A DNA stretch of 64,000 bases from an uncultured Clostridia bacterium (GTDB taxonomy: Bacteria > Bacillota > Clostridia > Christensenellales > UBA1242). Under the pieces are notes generated by a model that was not told the DNA's origin, ran no database searches, and saw only the letters and a list, made by a program, of their open reading frames with translations. Positions 7,944-16,088 of this stretch are shown piece by piece. The stretch is taken from contig CAKVNM010000001.1 in assembly GCA_934777505.1 (NCBI GenBank), positions 124,001 to 188,000 on the forward strand, written 5' to 3'. Numbering within the stretch: the stretch's first letter is position 1; every line of letters begins with the position of its first letter. Position numbers and translations under genes: made by a program.

Positions 7944-9062
7944 ATGGACGCACTTTCGGTTACAACAATTAGTTCGTACTTAAAGCAAATTTTGGATAAC
8001 GACCAGTTGCTTTATAGAGTTAAAGTGTTTGGCGAAGTGTCCAGTTTTAATATCTCAAACAGAGTGGTATACTTTGGTCTTAAAGACGAAAATGCTCTAT
8101 TAAATTGCGTTTCGTTTTATCCACAAGATTATGACAGCATAAAGATTGGCGACAAAGTTGTTGTTCAAGGCACGCCAAACTACTACATTAAGGGCGGAAG
8201 GCTATCTTTTAATGCTGATAAAATCGAACTTTTTGGAGAAGGCGAACTCTACAAAAACTTTTTGCTTTTAAAGCAAAAGTTGGAGAAAGAAGGGTTATTT
8301 GACCTTGAACGAAAAAAACCGTTTCCAGCAAAGATTAGCAAAATAGGAATTGTTACAAGCGAAACTGGCGCAGTTATTCAAGATATTATCAATGTTTCAA
8401 CAAGGCGAGATAGTCAAATAAACTTGGTGCTATTTCCAGTGAAAGTGCAAGGTGCACTTGCCGAAAACTCTATTGTTAGGGGCGTTAATTACTTTAATAA
8501 CAGTGATGTTGATGCCATAATTGTTGCTCGTGGCGGTGGAAGTGAAGAAGATTTGATGCCGTTTAACACCGAAGCGGTGGCTAGAAGTGTTGCAGACTGC
8601 TCAAAGTTTGTTGTGAGTGCAGTAGGTCATGAAACAAACTATACTTTGGTTGATTTTGTTGCAGACCTTAGAGCCCCAACGCCGTCAGCGGCTGCGGAAT
8701 TGCTTGTAAAAGAAAAAAAGTCATATATTCAAGATTTTGACAGACTATTTTCCAAACTTAATTACTTGATTGAGTCCAAACTAGTCAAGGTAGAAAACAG
8801 CGTGTTATCATACAAAAATATGCTAGATAATTTAACTCAATCAAGACTGATGAAAGAGCAGAGCAAACTACAACTACTTGCTCAGGCGTTAAATCACAAA
8901 AACCCCTTGGAAATTTTAAGCCAAGGCTATTCCAAACTTGAAAAACAGGGCAAAAGAGTGGAGTCAATTAAAGATGTTATGATTGGGGACGAGATTGTTT
9001 GCAACCTAAAAGACGGGCAACTTGTATCGAGTGTTAAGGAGATAATAAAACATGAACTATGA
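7944..9062 (+). CDS. xseA: exodeoxyribonuclease VII large subunit
   Basis: 372 residues, slightly shorter than the usual 400-450. An N-terminal OB fold (about 18-100) is followed by the catalytic domain with GIVTSETGAVIQDIINVSTRR near 135, IIVARGGGSEEDLMPFN near 195, and SAVGHETNYTLVDFVADLRAPTPSAAAEL near 225-255. A coiled C-terminal part ends in the typical DPL/NPLEILSQGYS block. Exo VII degrades single-stranded DNA. It overlaps xseB by 11 bases. Confidence 0.97.
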   Translation: MDALSVTTISSYLKQILDNDQLLYRVKVFGEVSSFNISNRVVYFGLKDENALLNCVSFYPQDYDSIKIGDKVVVQGTPNYYIKGGRLSFNADKIELFGEGELYKNFLLLKQKLEKEGLFDLERKKPFPAKISKIGIVTSETGAVIQDIINVSTRRDSQINLVLFPVKVQGALAENSIVRGVNYFNNSDVDAIIVARGGGSEEDLMPFNTEAVARSVADCSKFVVSAVGHETNYTLVDFVADLRAPTPSAAAELLVKEKKSYIQDFDRLFSKLNYLIESKLVKVENSVLSYKNMLDNLTQSRLMKEQSKLQLLAQALNHKNPLEILSQGYSKLEKQGKRVESIKDVMIGDEIVCNLKDGQLVSSVKEIIKHEL

Positions 9063-9255
9063 TGAAAAAATAAAACAGTTAGAGCAAATAGCAAGCGAAC
9101 TTGAAAAAGATATTCCGCTAACCGAAGCACTCGAAAAATATAACAAAGGCGTTGCTTTGATTAAGGAATGTGTTGAAAGTTTGGACAGTGTTAAAGGCTC
9201 TATTACAAAGGTTAAACAAGACCTAGACAGTTACATAGAAGAAAAAATGAGATAA
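9052..9255 (+). CDS. xseB: exodeoxyribonuclease VII small subunit
   Basis: 67 residues, two helices, with the family signature YDEKIKQLEQIASELEKDIPLTEALEKYNKG. The small subunit coats the helical stalk of XseA. It starts inside the 3' end of xseA with AAGGAG 11 bases upstream. In many Firmicutes ispA and dxs follow; here proS follows instead. Confidence 0.95.
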   Translation: MNYDEKIKQLEQIASELEKDIPLTEALEKYNKGVALIKECVESLDSVKGSITKVKQDLDSYIEEKMR

Positions 9256-9267
9256 GGAAGACATAAA

Positions 9268-10704
9268 ATGGAAAAGAAAAATTTTGTAGAACAAATTGCA
9301 GATATCCACACAGATTTGCCACAGTGGTATACTGATGTTATTTTAAAAGCAGACCTTTGCGACTATGGTCCAGTAAAGGGAACAATGGTTATCAAACCTT
9401 ATGGTTTTGCAATTTGGGAAAATATTAGAAATACGATGGATAGCGAGTTTAAAAAAGTAGGCGTCAAAAATGCTTACTTCCCAATGCTTATTCCAGAAAG
9501 TTTCTTGAAAAAAGAAGCCGACCATGTTGAAGGCTTTGCACCAGAAGTTGCTGTTGTAACCTATGCCGGCGGACAAGAACTAGCCGAAAAACTTATCGTT
9601 CGTCCAACAAGCGAAACAATCATTTGCGAAATGTATGCAAAGTGGATTAAGTCATACAGGGATTTGCCAATGGTTATGAATCAATGGTGTAATGTTGTTC
9701 GTTGGGAAAAAACAACAAGACCATTCCTTAGAACCAGCGAATTTTTGTGGCAGGAAGGTCACACTGTTCAAGCATCAGCATTGGACGCAAAAAACGATGC
9801 TTTCAAAATGCTTGAAATCTACAAAAAAGTGTGCAGAGAATTGCTTGCAATTCCAATGCTAAGTGGCAAAAAGAGTGACAGAGAAAAGTTTGCAGGTGCA
9901 AATTCAACTTATGGTATAGAAGCCGTTATGAAAGATGGAAAATGCTTGCAAAGTGGCACAACTCACGACCTTGGACAAAACTTTGCCAAGGCTGCTGGAA
10001 TAAAATTCCTTAACAAAAACGGCGAATGGGAATATGGTTATTCAACATCTTGGGGAATATCAACAAGACTTATTGGTGCGCTTATTATGACCCACGGAGA
10101 TGAAAGGGGAATTAAACTCCCACCACGAGTTGCTCCAATTCAAGTTATCATTATTCCAGTTGCTCAACACAAAGATGGCGTTTTGGAAAACGCTAACAAA
10201 ATCAAAGAAAGATTGCTTGGTGCAAACATTAGGGTGGAACTTGACGACACAGATAGTTCTGCTGGCTGGAAATTTAGCGAATATGAAATGAAAGGTGTTC
10301 CACTTCGTTTGGAAGTTGGTCCAAGAGATATTGAAAACAAGGTTGTTACTTTGGTTAGACGAGATACTCATGAAAAAATTACTGTTAACATGGATGAACT
10401 CGAAACAAAAATTCCACAGTTACTTGAAGATATACAAGAAAATATGTACAATCAAGCAAAGGATTATGTTGACCACTGCTCAGTTGATGTTAACAATATG
10501 CAAGAACTTGTTGACGCAATCAATAACCAAAAGGTTGCTATGGGCTATCACTGCTCAAACATTGAATGTGAAGAACAAATAAAAGCAGAAACTGGAATTC
10601 AAACCAGAGTTATTATCAGCGAATGTGACGAAAACGATGACCATAAGTGTATTCACTGTGGCAAAAAAGCAAAGTACAAAATCTATTTTGCTAAACAATA
10701 TTAA
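9268..10704 (+). CDS. proS: prolyl-tRNA synthetase, archaeal/eukaryote-like short type
   Basis: 478 residues without the bacterial INS editing insertion, so this is the type-3 ProRS form found in some bacteria. Class II motifs are visible: motif 2 region VVRWEKTTRPFLRTSEFLWQEGHT (Arg and Glu binding ATP) and motif 3 region RLIGALIMTHGDERGIKLPP. The C-terminal domain has CSN..C near 425 and a CIHCGK pair near 465, fitting the zinc-binding domain of this type, and the protein ends in Tyr, as is typical. AAGGAAG lies 9 bases before the ATG. Confidence 0.96.
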   Translation: MEKKNFVEQIADIHTDLPQWYTDVILKADLCDYGPVKGTMVIKPYGFAIWENIRNTMDSEFKKVGVKNAYFPMLIPESFLKKEADHVEGFAPEVAVVTYAGGQELAEKLIVRPTSETIICEMYAKWIKSYRDLPMVMNQWCNVVRWEKTTRPFLRTSEFLWQEGHTVQASALDAKNDAFKMLEIYKKVCRELLAIPMLSGKKSDREKFAGANSTYGIEAVMKDGKCLQSGTTHDLGQNFAKAAGIKFLNKNGEWEYGYSTSWGISTRLIGALIMTHGDERGIKLPPRVAPIQVIIIPVAQHKDGVLENANKIKERLLGANIRVELDDTDSSAGWKFSEYEMKGVPLRLEVGPRDIENKVVTLVRRDTHEKITVNMDELETKIPQLLEDIQENMYNQAKDYVDHCSVDVNNMQELVDAINNQKVAMGYHCSNIECEEQIKAETGIQTRVIISECDENDDHKCIHCGKKAKYKIYFAKQY

Positions 10705-10713
10705 TATAAGAAG

Positions 10714-10739
10714 AGTGGGGAACTTATCTCACTTTTTTT
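10714..10739 (+). terminator. terminator after proS
   Basis: AGTGGGG pairs with TCTCACT (one G-U pair or more) around a short loop, followed by seven T. Confidence 0.7.
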
Positions 10740-10764
10740 GAATATTTTGATAAAAATAATTCTA

Positions 10765-10793
10765 TTGATTTTTGTAAAATAATATGATATAAT
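10765..10793 (+). promoter_or_regulatory. promoter of the OLE RNA
   Basis: TTGATT at 10765, a 17-base spacer, TATAAT at 10788 with extended -10 TG at 10785. Predicted transcription start is about 10800, which places the whole structured region downstream in the transcript. Confidence 0.8.
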
Positions 10794-10800
10794 GTAAGCA

Positions 10801-11380
10801 CACTAAAAAAAGGAGCAGTATTCTAGTCGAAAAACTATGCTAGACGGTGATGAAACAAAGCACCATCGGGCACATCTGTGAAGTTTCTTGTGTTTGCCTT
10901 GGTTGCCCAAATCGGGGTTTATGCTGGAAGTTAAGATTCATGGGCTAGTTATAACGGCATATAGCGTTTAGACCCATCTATCGTGGAGACCTAAAAGGTT
11001 GTTTAGTACAAGATTGTTGTAGCAGACAACTAATTAGGCGTGAACCTGCATTGCGGATTACAAAATGTCTGTGTGCAGAGTAGCCTGCTTTGAGTGAAAC
11101 AAGCGGATTAAACATCAAAACCTACAAGTTTGTGGCCACAAATTTAAGGTTATCGGTTTATGAAACTTCTATTGCAAAAAAAGATAATATCATAGTAATT
11201 CGCCAAGGAAATCTTCTAGACTGTTTAATTTTAGGGATTATAGTGCAATCTAAGTGGCGATCTAGTGCTTTACATATAGGCTTGGCTTTGAACGGAAACG
11301 GCTCGTTCGGTGACGGCGAGTAGTCAAGCGGGAAATCCTACTAGACCTAAGTTGCAAGGTTTATCTAAAATTTTTCCTTT
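10801..11380 (+). ncRNA. ole: OLE (ornate, large, extremophilic) RNA
   Basis: About 580 bases with no credible protein gene lie between proS and the OapA gene. The region is richer in G+C and in paired segments than its surroundings: TCTAG/CTAGA near 10820-10845, GGTG/CACC near 10846-10866, the palindrome TTTGTGGCCACAAA at 11129-11142, and a 3' hairpin GAACG/CGTTC near 11290-11310 inside CTTG/CAAG. OLE RNA is known to be about 600 nt, to precede the gene for its membrane partner OapA, and to sit in an operon with xse and argR/recN genes; all three hold here. The call rests on that context, the own promoter and the downstream OapA; no covariance search was done. Boundaries are approximate. OLE RNPs have been linked to cold, ethanol and Mg2+ stress responses. 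Confidence 0.88.
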
Positions 11381-11420
11381 GAATAGGTGTGTTTTTTAAA
11401 CTAAAAAATTTGAGGAGATT

Positions 11421-12047
11421 ATGAAAGACCCATTACCGAGTAACGAACTCGAAACAGAAGAATTAGAAAAAGAGCAGACTGCTCAGCAAAAGAAAAAACA
11501 AAAACCAAAGAAAAAGCAAAAGATTAGTTTTAAGTGGCCACTAGTTGTGTTAGTGCTAACTTTTACACTTAGTTTTGCATTTGGATTTGGTTCGCAATTT
11601 ATTTTGAGCGGGGCGGGCATAGTGCTTTCCGTTGTGCTACTTGTTTTCTTTTTGCTTCTTGCAATGATAACCGATATGATTGGTGTGGCTGCCACTTCGG
11701 TGGAGATTGAACCATTTAATGCAATGAGCGCAAAAAAGGTCAAGGGTGCAAAGGAGTGTATTTCGCTCATCAAAAACGCAGACAAGGTTTCTAGTATATT
11801 TAATGATATCATTGGCGATATTTGTGGAATTTTGTCAGGTACAATCGGTGCAACGCTCAGTGTGCAAATTGTAAATGGTCAGTTTTCTGGCATAAAAGAA
11901 GTTTTAATTGCATCACTAGTGAGTGCAGGGATTGCAGCGTTAACGGTGTTTTTGAAAGCAGTAGGCAAAAAGATTGCAATTAGCAAAGCACATAGCATTA
12001 TATTTGCGTTTGGAAAATTTATAAGTTTCTTTAAGTTTGGAAAATAG
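11421..12047 (+). CDS. oapA: OLE-associated membrane protein OapA
   Basis: 208 residues. A Lys/Gln-rich basic N-terminus (22-38, a plausible RNA contact) precedes about four membrane segments (roughly 40-57, 62-84, 128-150, 160-181). Between the second and third lies a conserved-looking block from DMIGVA to NADKVSS, then a DxxxD motif, Asp129-I-I-G-Asp133, expected of OapA. OapA binds OLE RNA and brings it to the membrane. GAGGAG lies 5 bases before the ATG. It is closed by the terminator at 12053. Recognised from sequence pattern plus the OLE RNA directly upstream. Confidence 0.88.
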   Translation: MKDPLPSNELETEELEKEQTAQQKKKQKPKKKQKISFKWPLVVLVLTFTLSFAFGFGSQFILSGAGIVLSVVLLVFFLLLAMITDMIGVAATSVEIEPFNAMSAKKVKGAKECISLIKNADKVSSIFNDIIGDICGILSGTIGATLSVQIVNGQFSGIKEVLIASLVSAGIAALTVFLKAVGKKIAISKAHSIIFAFGKFISFFKFGK

Positions 12048-12052
12048 ATTTT

Positions 12053-12079
12053 AAGCCACTTAATTTGAGTGGCTTTTTT
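12053..12079 (+). terminator. terminator of the ole-oapA unit
   Basis: AAGCCACT/AGTGGCTT perfect 8-bp stem, 7-base loop, T-run. Confidence 0.92.
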
Positions 12080-12117
12080 GTTGCTTTAAAATGGAGTGGT
12101 GTGCGGAGTGGTTTTAA

Positions 12118-12155
12118 AAAAATGGGTGACTTTTAAACTGAGTAACCCATTTTTT
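12118..12155 (+). terminator. second terminator-like hairpin downstream of oapA
   Basis: AAATGGGT pairs with ACCCATTT, with an inner AC/GT pair and a T-run after the 3' arm. It insulates argR from the upstream unit. Confidence 0.7.
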
Positions 12156-12208
12156 CATGCTTGCATAATATTATTTTATGGGGCATTTGATTGCCTTTTT
12201 GTATGCAA

Positions 12209-12365
12209 TGCATATAAATTCAAGCCAAAATAAATATAAATTCATAACTATTTATATTTATGAAAAATTTGTTGCATAAATATGCAAAAAGTCCTTGCAT
12301 AATTATAAAATGTATTGTATAATTATTTCGCAATCGATGAATAAATATGAATGCATATTTATGCA
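12209..12365. promoter_or_regulatory. cluster of ARG-box-like operators upstream of argR
   Basis: Four sites fit the ARG box core TGnATwwwwATnCA fully or nearly: TGCATATAAATTCA 12209-12222, TGCATAAATATGCA 12273-12286, TGAATAAATATGAA 12338-12351 and TGCATATTTATGCA 12352-12365. An 11-bp inverted repeat, TAAATATAAAT/ATTTATATTTA (12231-12241 and 12250-12260), lies between the first two. The sites bracket the argR promoter, so ArgR autoregulation is likely. Confidence 0.75.
12295..12323 (+). promoter_or_regulatory. argR promoter
   Basis: TTGCAT at 12295, 17-base spacer, TATAAT at 12318. One ARG-box-like site lies just upstream of the -35 and two lie just after the predicted start. Confidence 0.8.
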
Positions 12366-12408
12366 AAGTGGCTACAATGCCCGAAAATACGGAGGATTTT
12401 AAGATTTT

Positions 12409-12858
12409 ATGGCAAGGACAGCAAGACAAAATAAGATACTAGAAATCATTAAAAGTCAAGAAATTGAAACACAAGACGAACTTGTTAATGCCTTGCGTGC
12501 TTTGAATTTTGATATCACCCAAGCAACAATTTCAAGAGATATCAAAGAACTTGGACTCATCAAAATCATGAGCGACAGCAAAAAATACAAATATGCCTAT
12601 GTCGACTCGTCCGAACAACAGATGTCCACAAAATATCTTGGAATTTTCAAAGAAAGCATTATCAGTATCAAGCCAATACTCAATCAAGTTATTATCAAGA
12701 CTCTAAAAGGCGTTTCAAGTGCAATCAGCAGTTTGATTGATAAAATGGGAATCAAACAAGTTCTTGGTTCGGTTTATGGGGACGAAACTGTTTTGGTTAT
12801 TTGCGAAAACGGTGACGATGCAAACTTTGTTAGCGAAAAAATTGGAGAGATGATTTAA
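12409..12858 (+). CDS. argR: arginine repressor ArgR/AhrC
   Basis: 149 residues. The N-terminal winged helix (about 1-70) has TQDELVNALRALNFDITQATISRDIKELGLIK, with the ArgR SRDIKEL recognition helix. The C-terminal arginine-binding/trimerisation domain has VLGSVYGDETVLVICENG (family GTIAGDDTilvi). GGAGG lies 13 bases before the ATG. Followed by recN as in most Firmicutes. No arginine biosynthesis gene is in the window; besides itself, its targets are not visible. Confidence 0.96.
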   Translation: MARTARQNKILEIIKSQEIETQDELVNALRALNFDITQATISRDIKELGLIKIMSDSKKYKYAYVDSSEQQMSTKYLGIFKESIISIKPILNQVIIKTLKGVSSAISSLIDKMGIKQVLGSVYGDETVLVICENGDDANFVSEKIGEMI

Positions 12859-12861
12859 TTA

Positions 12862-12885
12862 AAACAACCTATGGTTGTTTTTTTA
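12862..12885 (+). terminator. terminator between argR and recN
   Basis: AAACAACC/GGTTGTTT stem with 3-base loop and T-run, ending just before the recN promoter. Confidence 0.85.
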
Positions 12886-12896
12886 TTGCTAATTGT

Positions 12897-12925
12897 TTGA
12901 TTTTAGAACAGTTGTTTGATATAAT
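12897..12925 (+). promoter_or_regulatory. recN promoter, apparently giving a leaderless mRNA
   Basis: TTGATT at 12897, 17-base spacer, TATAAT at 12920, then exactly 6 bases to the ATG at 12932. There is no ribosome site between. Confidence 0.75.
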
Positions 12926-12931
12926 AAAATT

Positions 12932-14617
12932 ATGTTAAACACTTTAAAGATAAAAAACATTGCATTAATCGAAAATTTAACTATTGAGTTTGATAAAGGA
13001 CTCAATGTTTTGACGGGCGAAACTGGTGCAGGTAAATCAATTATTATTGATTCGCTTAACTTTGTTTTGGGTGCTAGAACCGATAGAACGCTAATTCGCA
13101 GTGGCGAGAGCAACGCCCGAGTTGACGCAGTTTTCACAGTTGACAACAACACTGCGGTTGAAGAATTTTTTAAGGCTAACGATTTTGATTATGATGGTGA
13201 AATTTTGATTTCAAGAAGTATGAACACAGACGGAAAATCAAACATCTGGCTCAACGGCAACCCTATAACCGCTGGAATGTTGAAAGAATTAACTTCCAAC
13301 TTGGTTGATATCTATGGTCAACAAGAGCAAGTTAGTCTGCTTTCAAACAGCAAGCAACTGCAATTATTAGACAACTTTTGCGGTAAGGATTTAAAGAAAC
13401 TTCAAGCAGAGTATTTGGAAAAATATAGCCAAATCAAAAAAATCAACAAGTCACTTCAAGAACTTGGTGGAGATAGCCAAATGGTGGAGCGAGAAAAAGA
13501 CTATCTTTCTTTTGTTATTAACGAAATCGAAAGCCAAAATCTTAGCGAAGACGAAGAAAACGATTTAAAAGAGAAAGTCCATTTATTTTCCAATATTGAA
13601 AAAATTATGAGCGGAGCAAATATGACTGCAAACGCACTAAGCAGTGCCGAGCAGTATATAAATCAGGCAATTCCCAGCATTTCAACAATCACTGCGTTTG
13701 ATAATAGTATGGAAAACTTATATGAACGATTAAAGTCGCAAAAAATTGAACTTGACGACATAACAGAAACAATCAACGAATATCTCGAAAATTTGGATTT
13801 TAGCGAAACAGAGTTTGACAAGTTGGACGCAAGGCTCGATACTTACAAGAGTCTTCAAAAGAAATATGGCGGAACAACCGAGAATGTACTACAATTCCTT
13901 AATGAATCCAAGACTAAACTTGATAGGTTAGTCAACAGCGAGCAGTATATTTTAAAGTTGCAGGACGAAAAAGTCAGCGCTCTAAAATCTGCACTTGATT
14001 TAGCAAAACAAATCAATAATATAAGACAAAAAACAGCGCAAGAATTGCAAGAAAAACTAAAACAAAATTTGGTATGTCTTGGTATGCCAAGTGCAACAAT
14101 ATATTTTGATTTTAACAACATGGACTACACTGAAGACAATCTAGCTTCAACTGGTGTTGGTGGTGTTCAAATAATGTTTAGCGCCAACTTGGGACAGCAG
14201 GCAAAATTGCTCAGCAAGGTTGCCAGTGGCGGAGAAATGTCTAGAGTTATGCTAGCTATCAAGTCGGTTTTGGCGGAAAGCGACAACATATCAACCATGA
14301 TTTTTGATGAAATCGACAGCGGAATTAGCGGTCAAATTGCACAAGCAGTCAGTGAAAAAATTGCTCAAATTTCAAGACATCATCAGGTGCTTGTAATAAC
14401 CCACACAATTCAAATTGCTTCCATGGCAGACACTCACTTTAAAGTTAGAAAATTTGAACAAGACGGAAAAACCGTCAGCTATGTTGAGCAACTCGACGAA
14501 AATAGTAGAGTTGACGAAATTGCTAGATTTATCTCAGCGGACGCAAGTTCAACACTTGCAAAACAAAGTGCAGTAGAGATAATTAAAAAACAAGACTTGT
14601 TCAAGCAAAAACTTTAA
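12932..14617 (+). CDS. recN: DNA repair protein RecN
   Basis: 561-residue SMC-like ATPase for double-strand break repair. N-terminal ATPase half with P-loop GETGAGKSIIID near 30 and the Q-loop YGQQEQVSLL near 130; long coiled coils (about 160-370); C-terminal half with the ABC signature SGGEMSRVMLAIK near 430 and Walker B TMIFDEIDSGISG near 455, and a VITHTIQIASMAD switch. The ATG lies 6 bases after a TATAAT box, so translation seems leaderless. A hairpin terminator follows and runs into the spoIVB start. Confidence 0.97.
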   Translation: MLNTLKIKNIALIENLTIEFDKGLNVLTGETGAGKSIIIDSLNFVLGARTDRTLIRSGESNARVDAVFTVDNNTAVEEFFKANDFDYDGEILISRSMNTDGKSNIWLNGNPITAGMLKELTSNLVDIYGQQEQVSLLSNSKQLQLLDNFCGKDLKKLQAEYLEKYSQIKKINKSLQELGGDSQMVEREKDYLSFVINEIESQNLSEDEENDLKEKVHLFSNIEKIMSGANMTANALSSAEQYINQAIPSISTITAFDNSMENLYERLKSQKIELDDITETINEYLENLDFSETEFDKLDARLDTYKSLQKKYGGTTENVLQFLNESKTKLDRLVNSEQYILKLQDEKVSALKSALDLAKQINNIRQKTAQELQEKLKQNLVCLGMPSATIYFDFNNMDYTEDNLASTGVGGVQIMFSANLGQQAKLLSKVASGGEMSRVMLAIKSVLAESDNISTMIFDEIDSGISGQIAQAVSEKIAQISRHHQVLVITHTIQIASMADTHFKVRKFEQDGKTVSYVEQLDENSRVDEIARFISADASSTLAKQSAVEIIKKQDLFKQKL

Positions 14618-14663
14618 TTGTCAATTTTTACTAGCAAATTTATGAATATTAATTTTATAGAGT

Positions 14664-14697
14664 AAAAAACTACATTCAAAGGACGGTGTAGTTTTTT
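14664..14697 (+). terminator. recN terminator abutting the spoIVB start codon
   Basis: AAAAAACTACA (14664-14674) and TGTAGTTTTTT (14687-14697) form an 11-bp perfect stem with a 12-base loop containing AAAGGA, the only SD-like sequence for spoIVB. The T-run touches the spoIVB ATG at 14698. Confidence 0.8.
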
Positions 14698-15930
14698 ATG
14701 CGAAAAAGAGCGGGAAAAATTATAATCTTTGTGTTAATTGTTGGCGGACTTTTCGCTCTTTTTGGCGTTAGCCTAACACCAATCAAGCAAGTTCTTGCTT
14801 TGCCAGATAATATCAATCTTGAATACGAGAGTTTGGAAAATTTAGAAAAAGATAAACCTTTTGGCAAACTAATCAATCTTTCGTTTTCAAAAGCAATTCA
14901 AACAGACAGTCAAAGTGATAGCAGTCTATCAGTAAACTTTAAGTTGTTTAACTTGTTTTCAATAAGAACAATAACCGTTAACACTGAGTGTACAAAAATA
15001 TATGCAGGTGGCAATATTGTTGGATTTTCACTCAATAGCAGTGGAATTATCGTGGTTGGAAACAGTGCTGTTACCACCGAAAATGGTCCAGTCGACACAC
15101 TTCAAAATTCCGATATTAAAAATGGCGATATAATACTAGAAATAGAAAACGACAAAGTTAACCGAATTTCCGACCTTTCGAGCATCATCAACAAAGACGA
15201 AAATCAAGGCAAGGAACTCACAATTTTAATCAAGCGAAAAGGCGAAACTTTGGAAAGAAAAATCACGCCTGCAAAAGATAGTCAATCTGGAAAATACAAA
15301 CTAGGGCTTTGGGTAAAAGACGATGCGTCAGGCGTTGGCACTTTAACTTATGTTAGGGAAGACAATGCAAGGTTCGGCGCACTTGGTCATGCAATAAGCG
15401 ACCCAGACACCAAGCAAGCGTTTGAGTTAAACAGCGGAGATATGTACAAAAGCACAGTTATTGGAATAAACAAGGGGCAAAAAGGCAAGCCGGGGGAACT
15501 GAAAGCCTTGTTTATTCAAGGAAGCAATAACATAGGAACGGTCGACAAAAACACAAGATTTGGAGTGTTTGGTTCATACAAGCAATCGTATTTGGAGAAG
15601 TTAAGCAAAGACGACTTGATTAGCATTGGCGGAAGATTTACAGCCAAACCTGGAAAAGCCAAGATAAGAACAAGCCTTGACGGTGAAGTAACAAAAGAGT
15701 ATGACATTGAAATTATTAAAACCAACTATCAAAACGCCAGCAGTGACAAAAGCATGGTTTTTAGAGTAACCGACAAAGAGTTGCTACGAAAAACAGGTGG
15801 AATTGTTCAAGGAATGAGCGGAAGTCCAATCATTCAAAACGGCAAAATGGTTGGAGCAGTAACCCATGTTTTCGTTAGTGACCCAACAAAAGGCTTTGGA
15901 ATTTATCTTGATTGGATGATAAATGAATAG
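14698..15930 (+). CDS. spoIVB: SpoIVB serine peptidase (S55)
   Basis: 410 residues. N-terminal membrane anchor (about 7-30), a PDZ domain (about 105-180, with GDIILEIENDKV), then the peptidase domain with GALGHAISD (His231) and GMSGSPIIQNGKMVGAVTHVFV (Ser374), the SpoIVB catalytic pair context. In Bacillus it is secreted from the forespore and triggers pro-sigma-K processing by cleaving SpoIVFA. Lies between recN and spo0A as usual. Its SD is buried in a terminator-like hairpin. A perfect 10-bp-stem terminator follows at 15939. Confidence 0.96.
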   Translation: MRKRAGKIIIFVLIVGGLFALFGVSLTPIKQVLALPDNINLEYESLENLEKDKPFGKLINLSFSKAIQTDSQSDSSLSVNFKLFNLFSIRTITVNTECTKIYAGGNIVGFSLNSSGIIVVGNSAVTTENGPVDTLQNSDIKNGDIILEIENDKVNRISDLSSIINKDENQGKELTILIKRKGETLERKITPAKDSQSGKYKLGLWVKDDASGVGTLTYVREDNARFGALGHAISDPDTKQAFELNSGDMYKSTVIGINKGQKGKPGELKALFIQGSNNIGTVDKNTRFGVFGSYKQSYLEKLSKDDLISIGGRFTAKPGKAKIRTSLDGEVTKEYDIEIIKTNYQNASSDKSMVFRVTDKELLRKTGGIVQGMSGSPIIQNGKMVGAVTHVFVSDPTKGFGIYLDWMINE

Positions 15931-15981
15931 TAAAAAATCGACAAAATATCTAATGATTTTACAGGTATTTTGTCGTTTTTT
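15931..15981 (+). terminator. spoIVB terminator
   Basis: CGACAAAATA (15939-15948) pairs with TATTTTGTCG (15966-15975), followed by T-run. Confidence 0.88.
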
Positions 15982-16033
15982 GTCATAATCATATTTTGCA
16001 AAATTATTTTTGTAAAAAATATTGTAAAAATGA

Positions 16034-16062
16034 TTGTTTTTTCCAAAATCAAGTGATATACT
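16034..16062 (+). promoter_or_regulatory. spo0A promoter
   Basis: TTGTTT at 16034, 17-base spacer, TATACT at 16057 with extended -10 TG at 16054. GGAGG follows at 16076-16080. Confidence 0.65.
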
Positions 16063-16088
16063 ATCAATACATTGCGGAGGAATCACTA

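Noticed and set aside
11090..11323. 77-codon open frame inside the OLE region
   Set aside because: No ribosome site, no protein-like pattern, and it lies wholly in the structured RNA.
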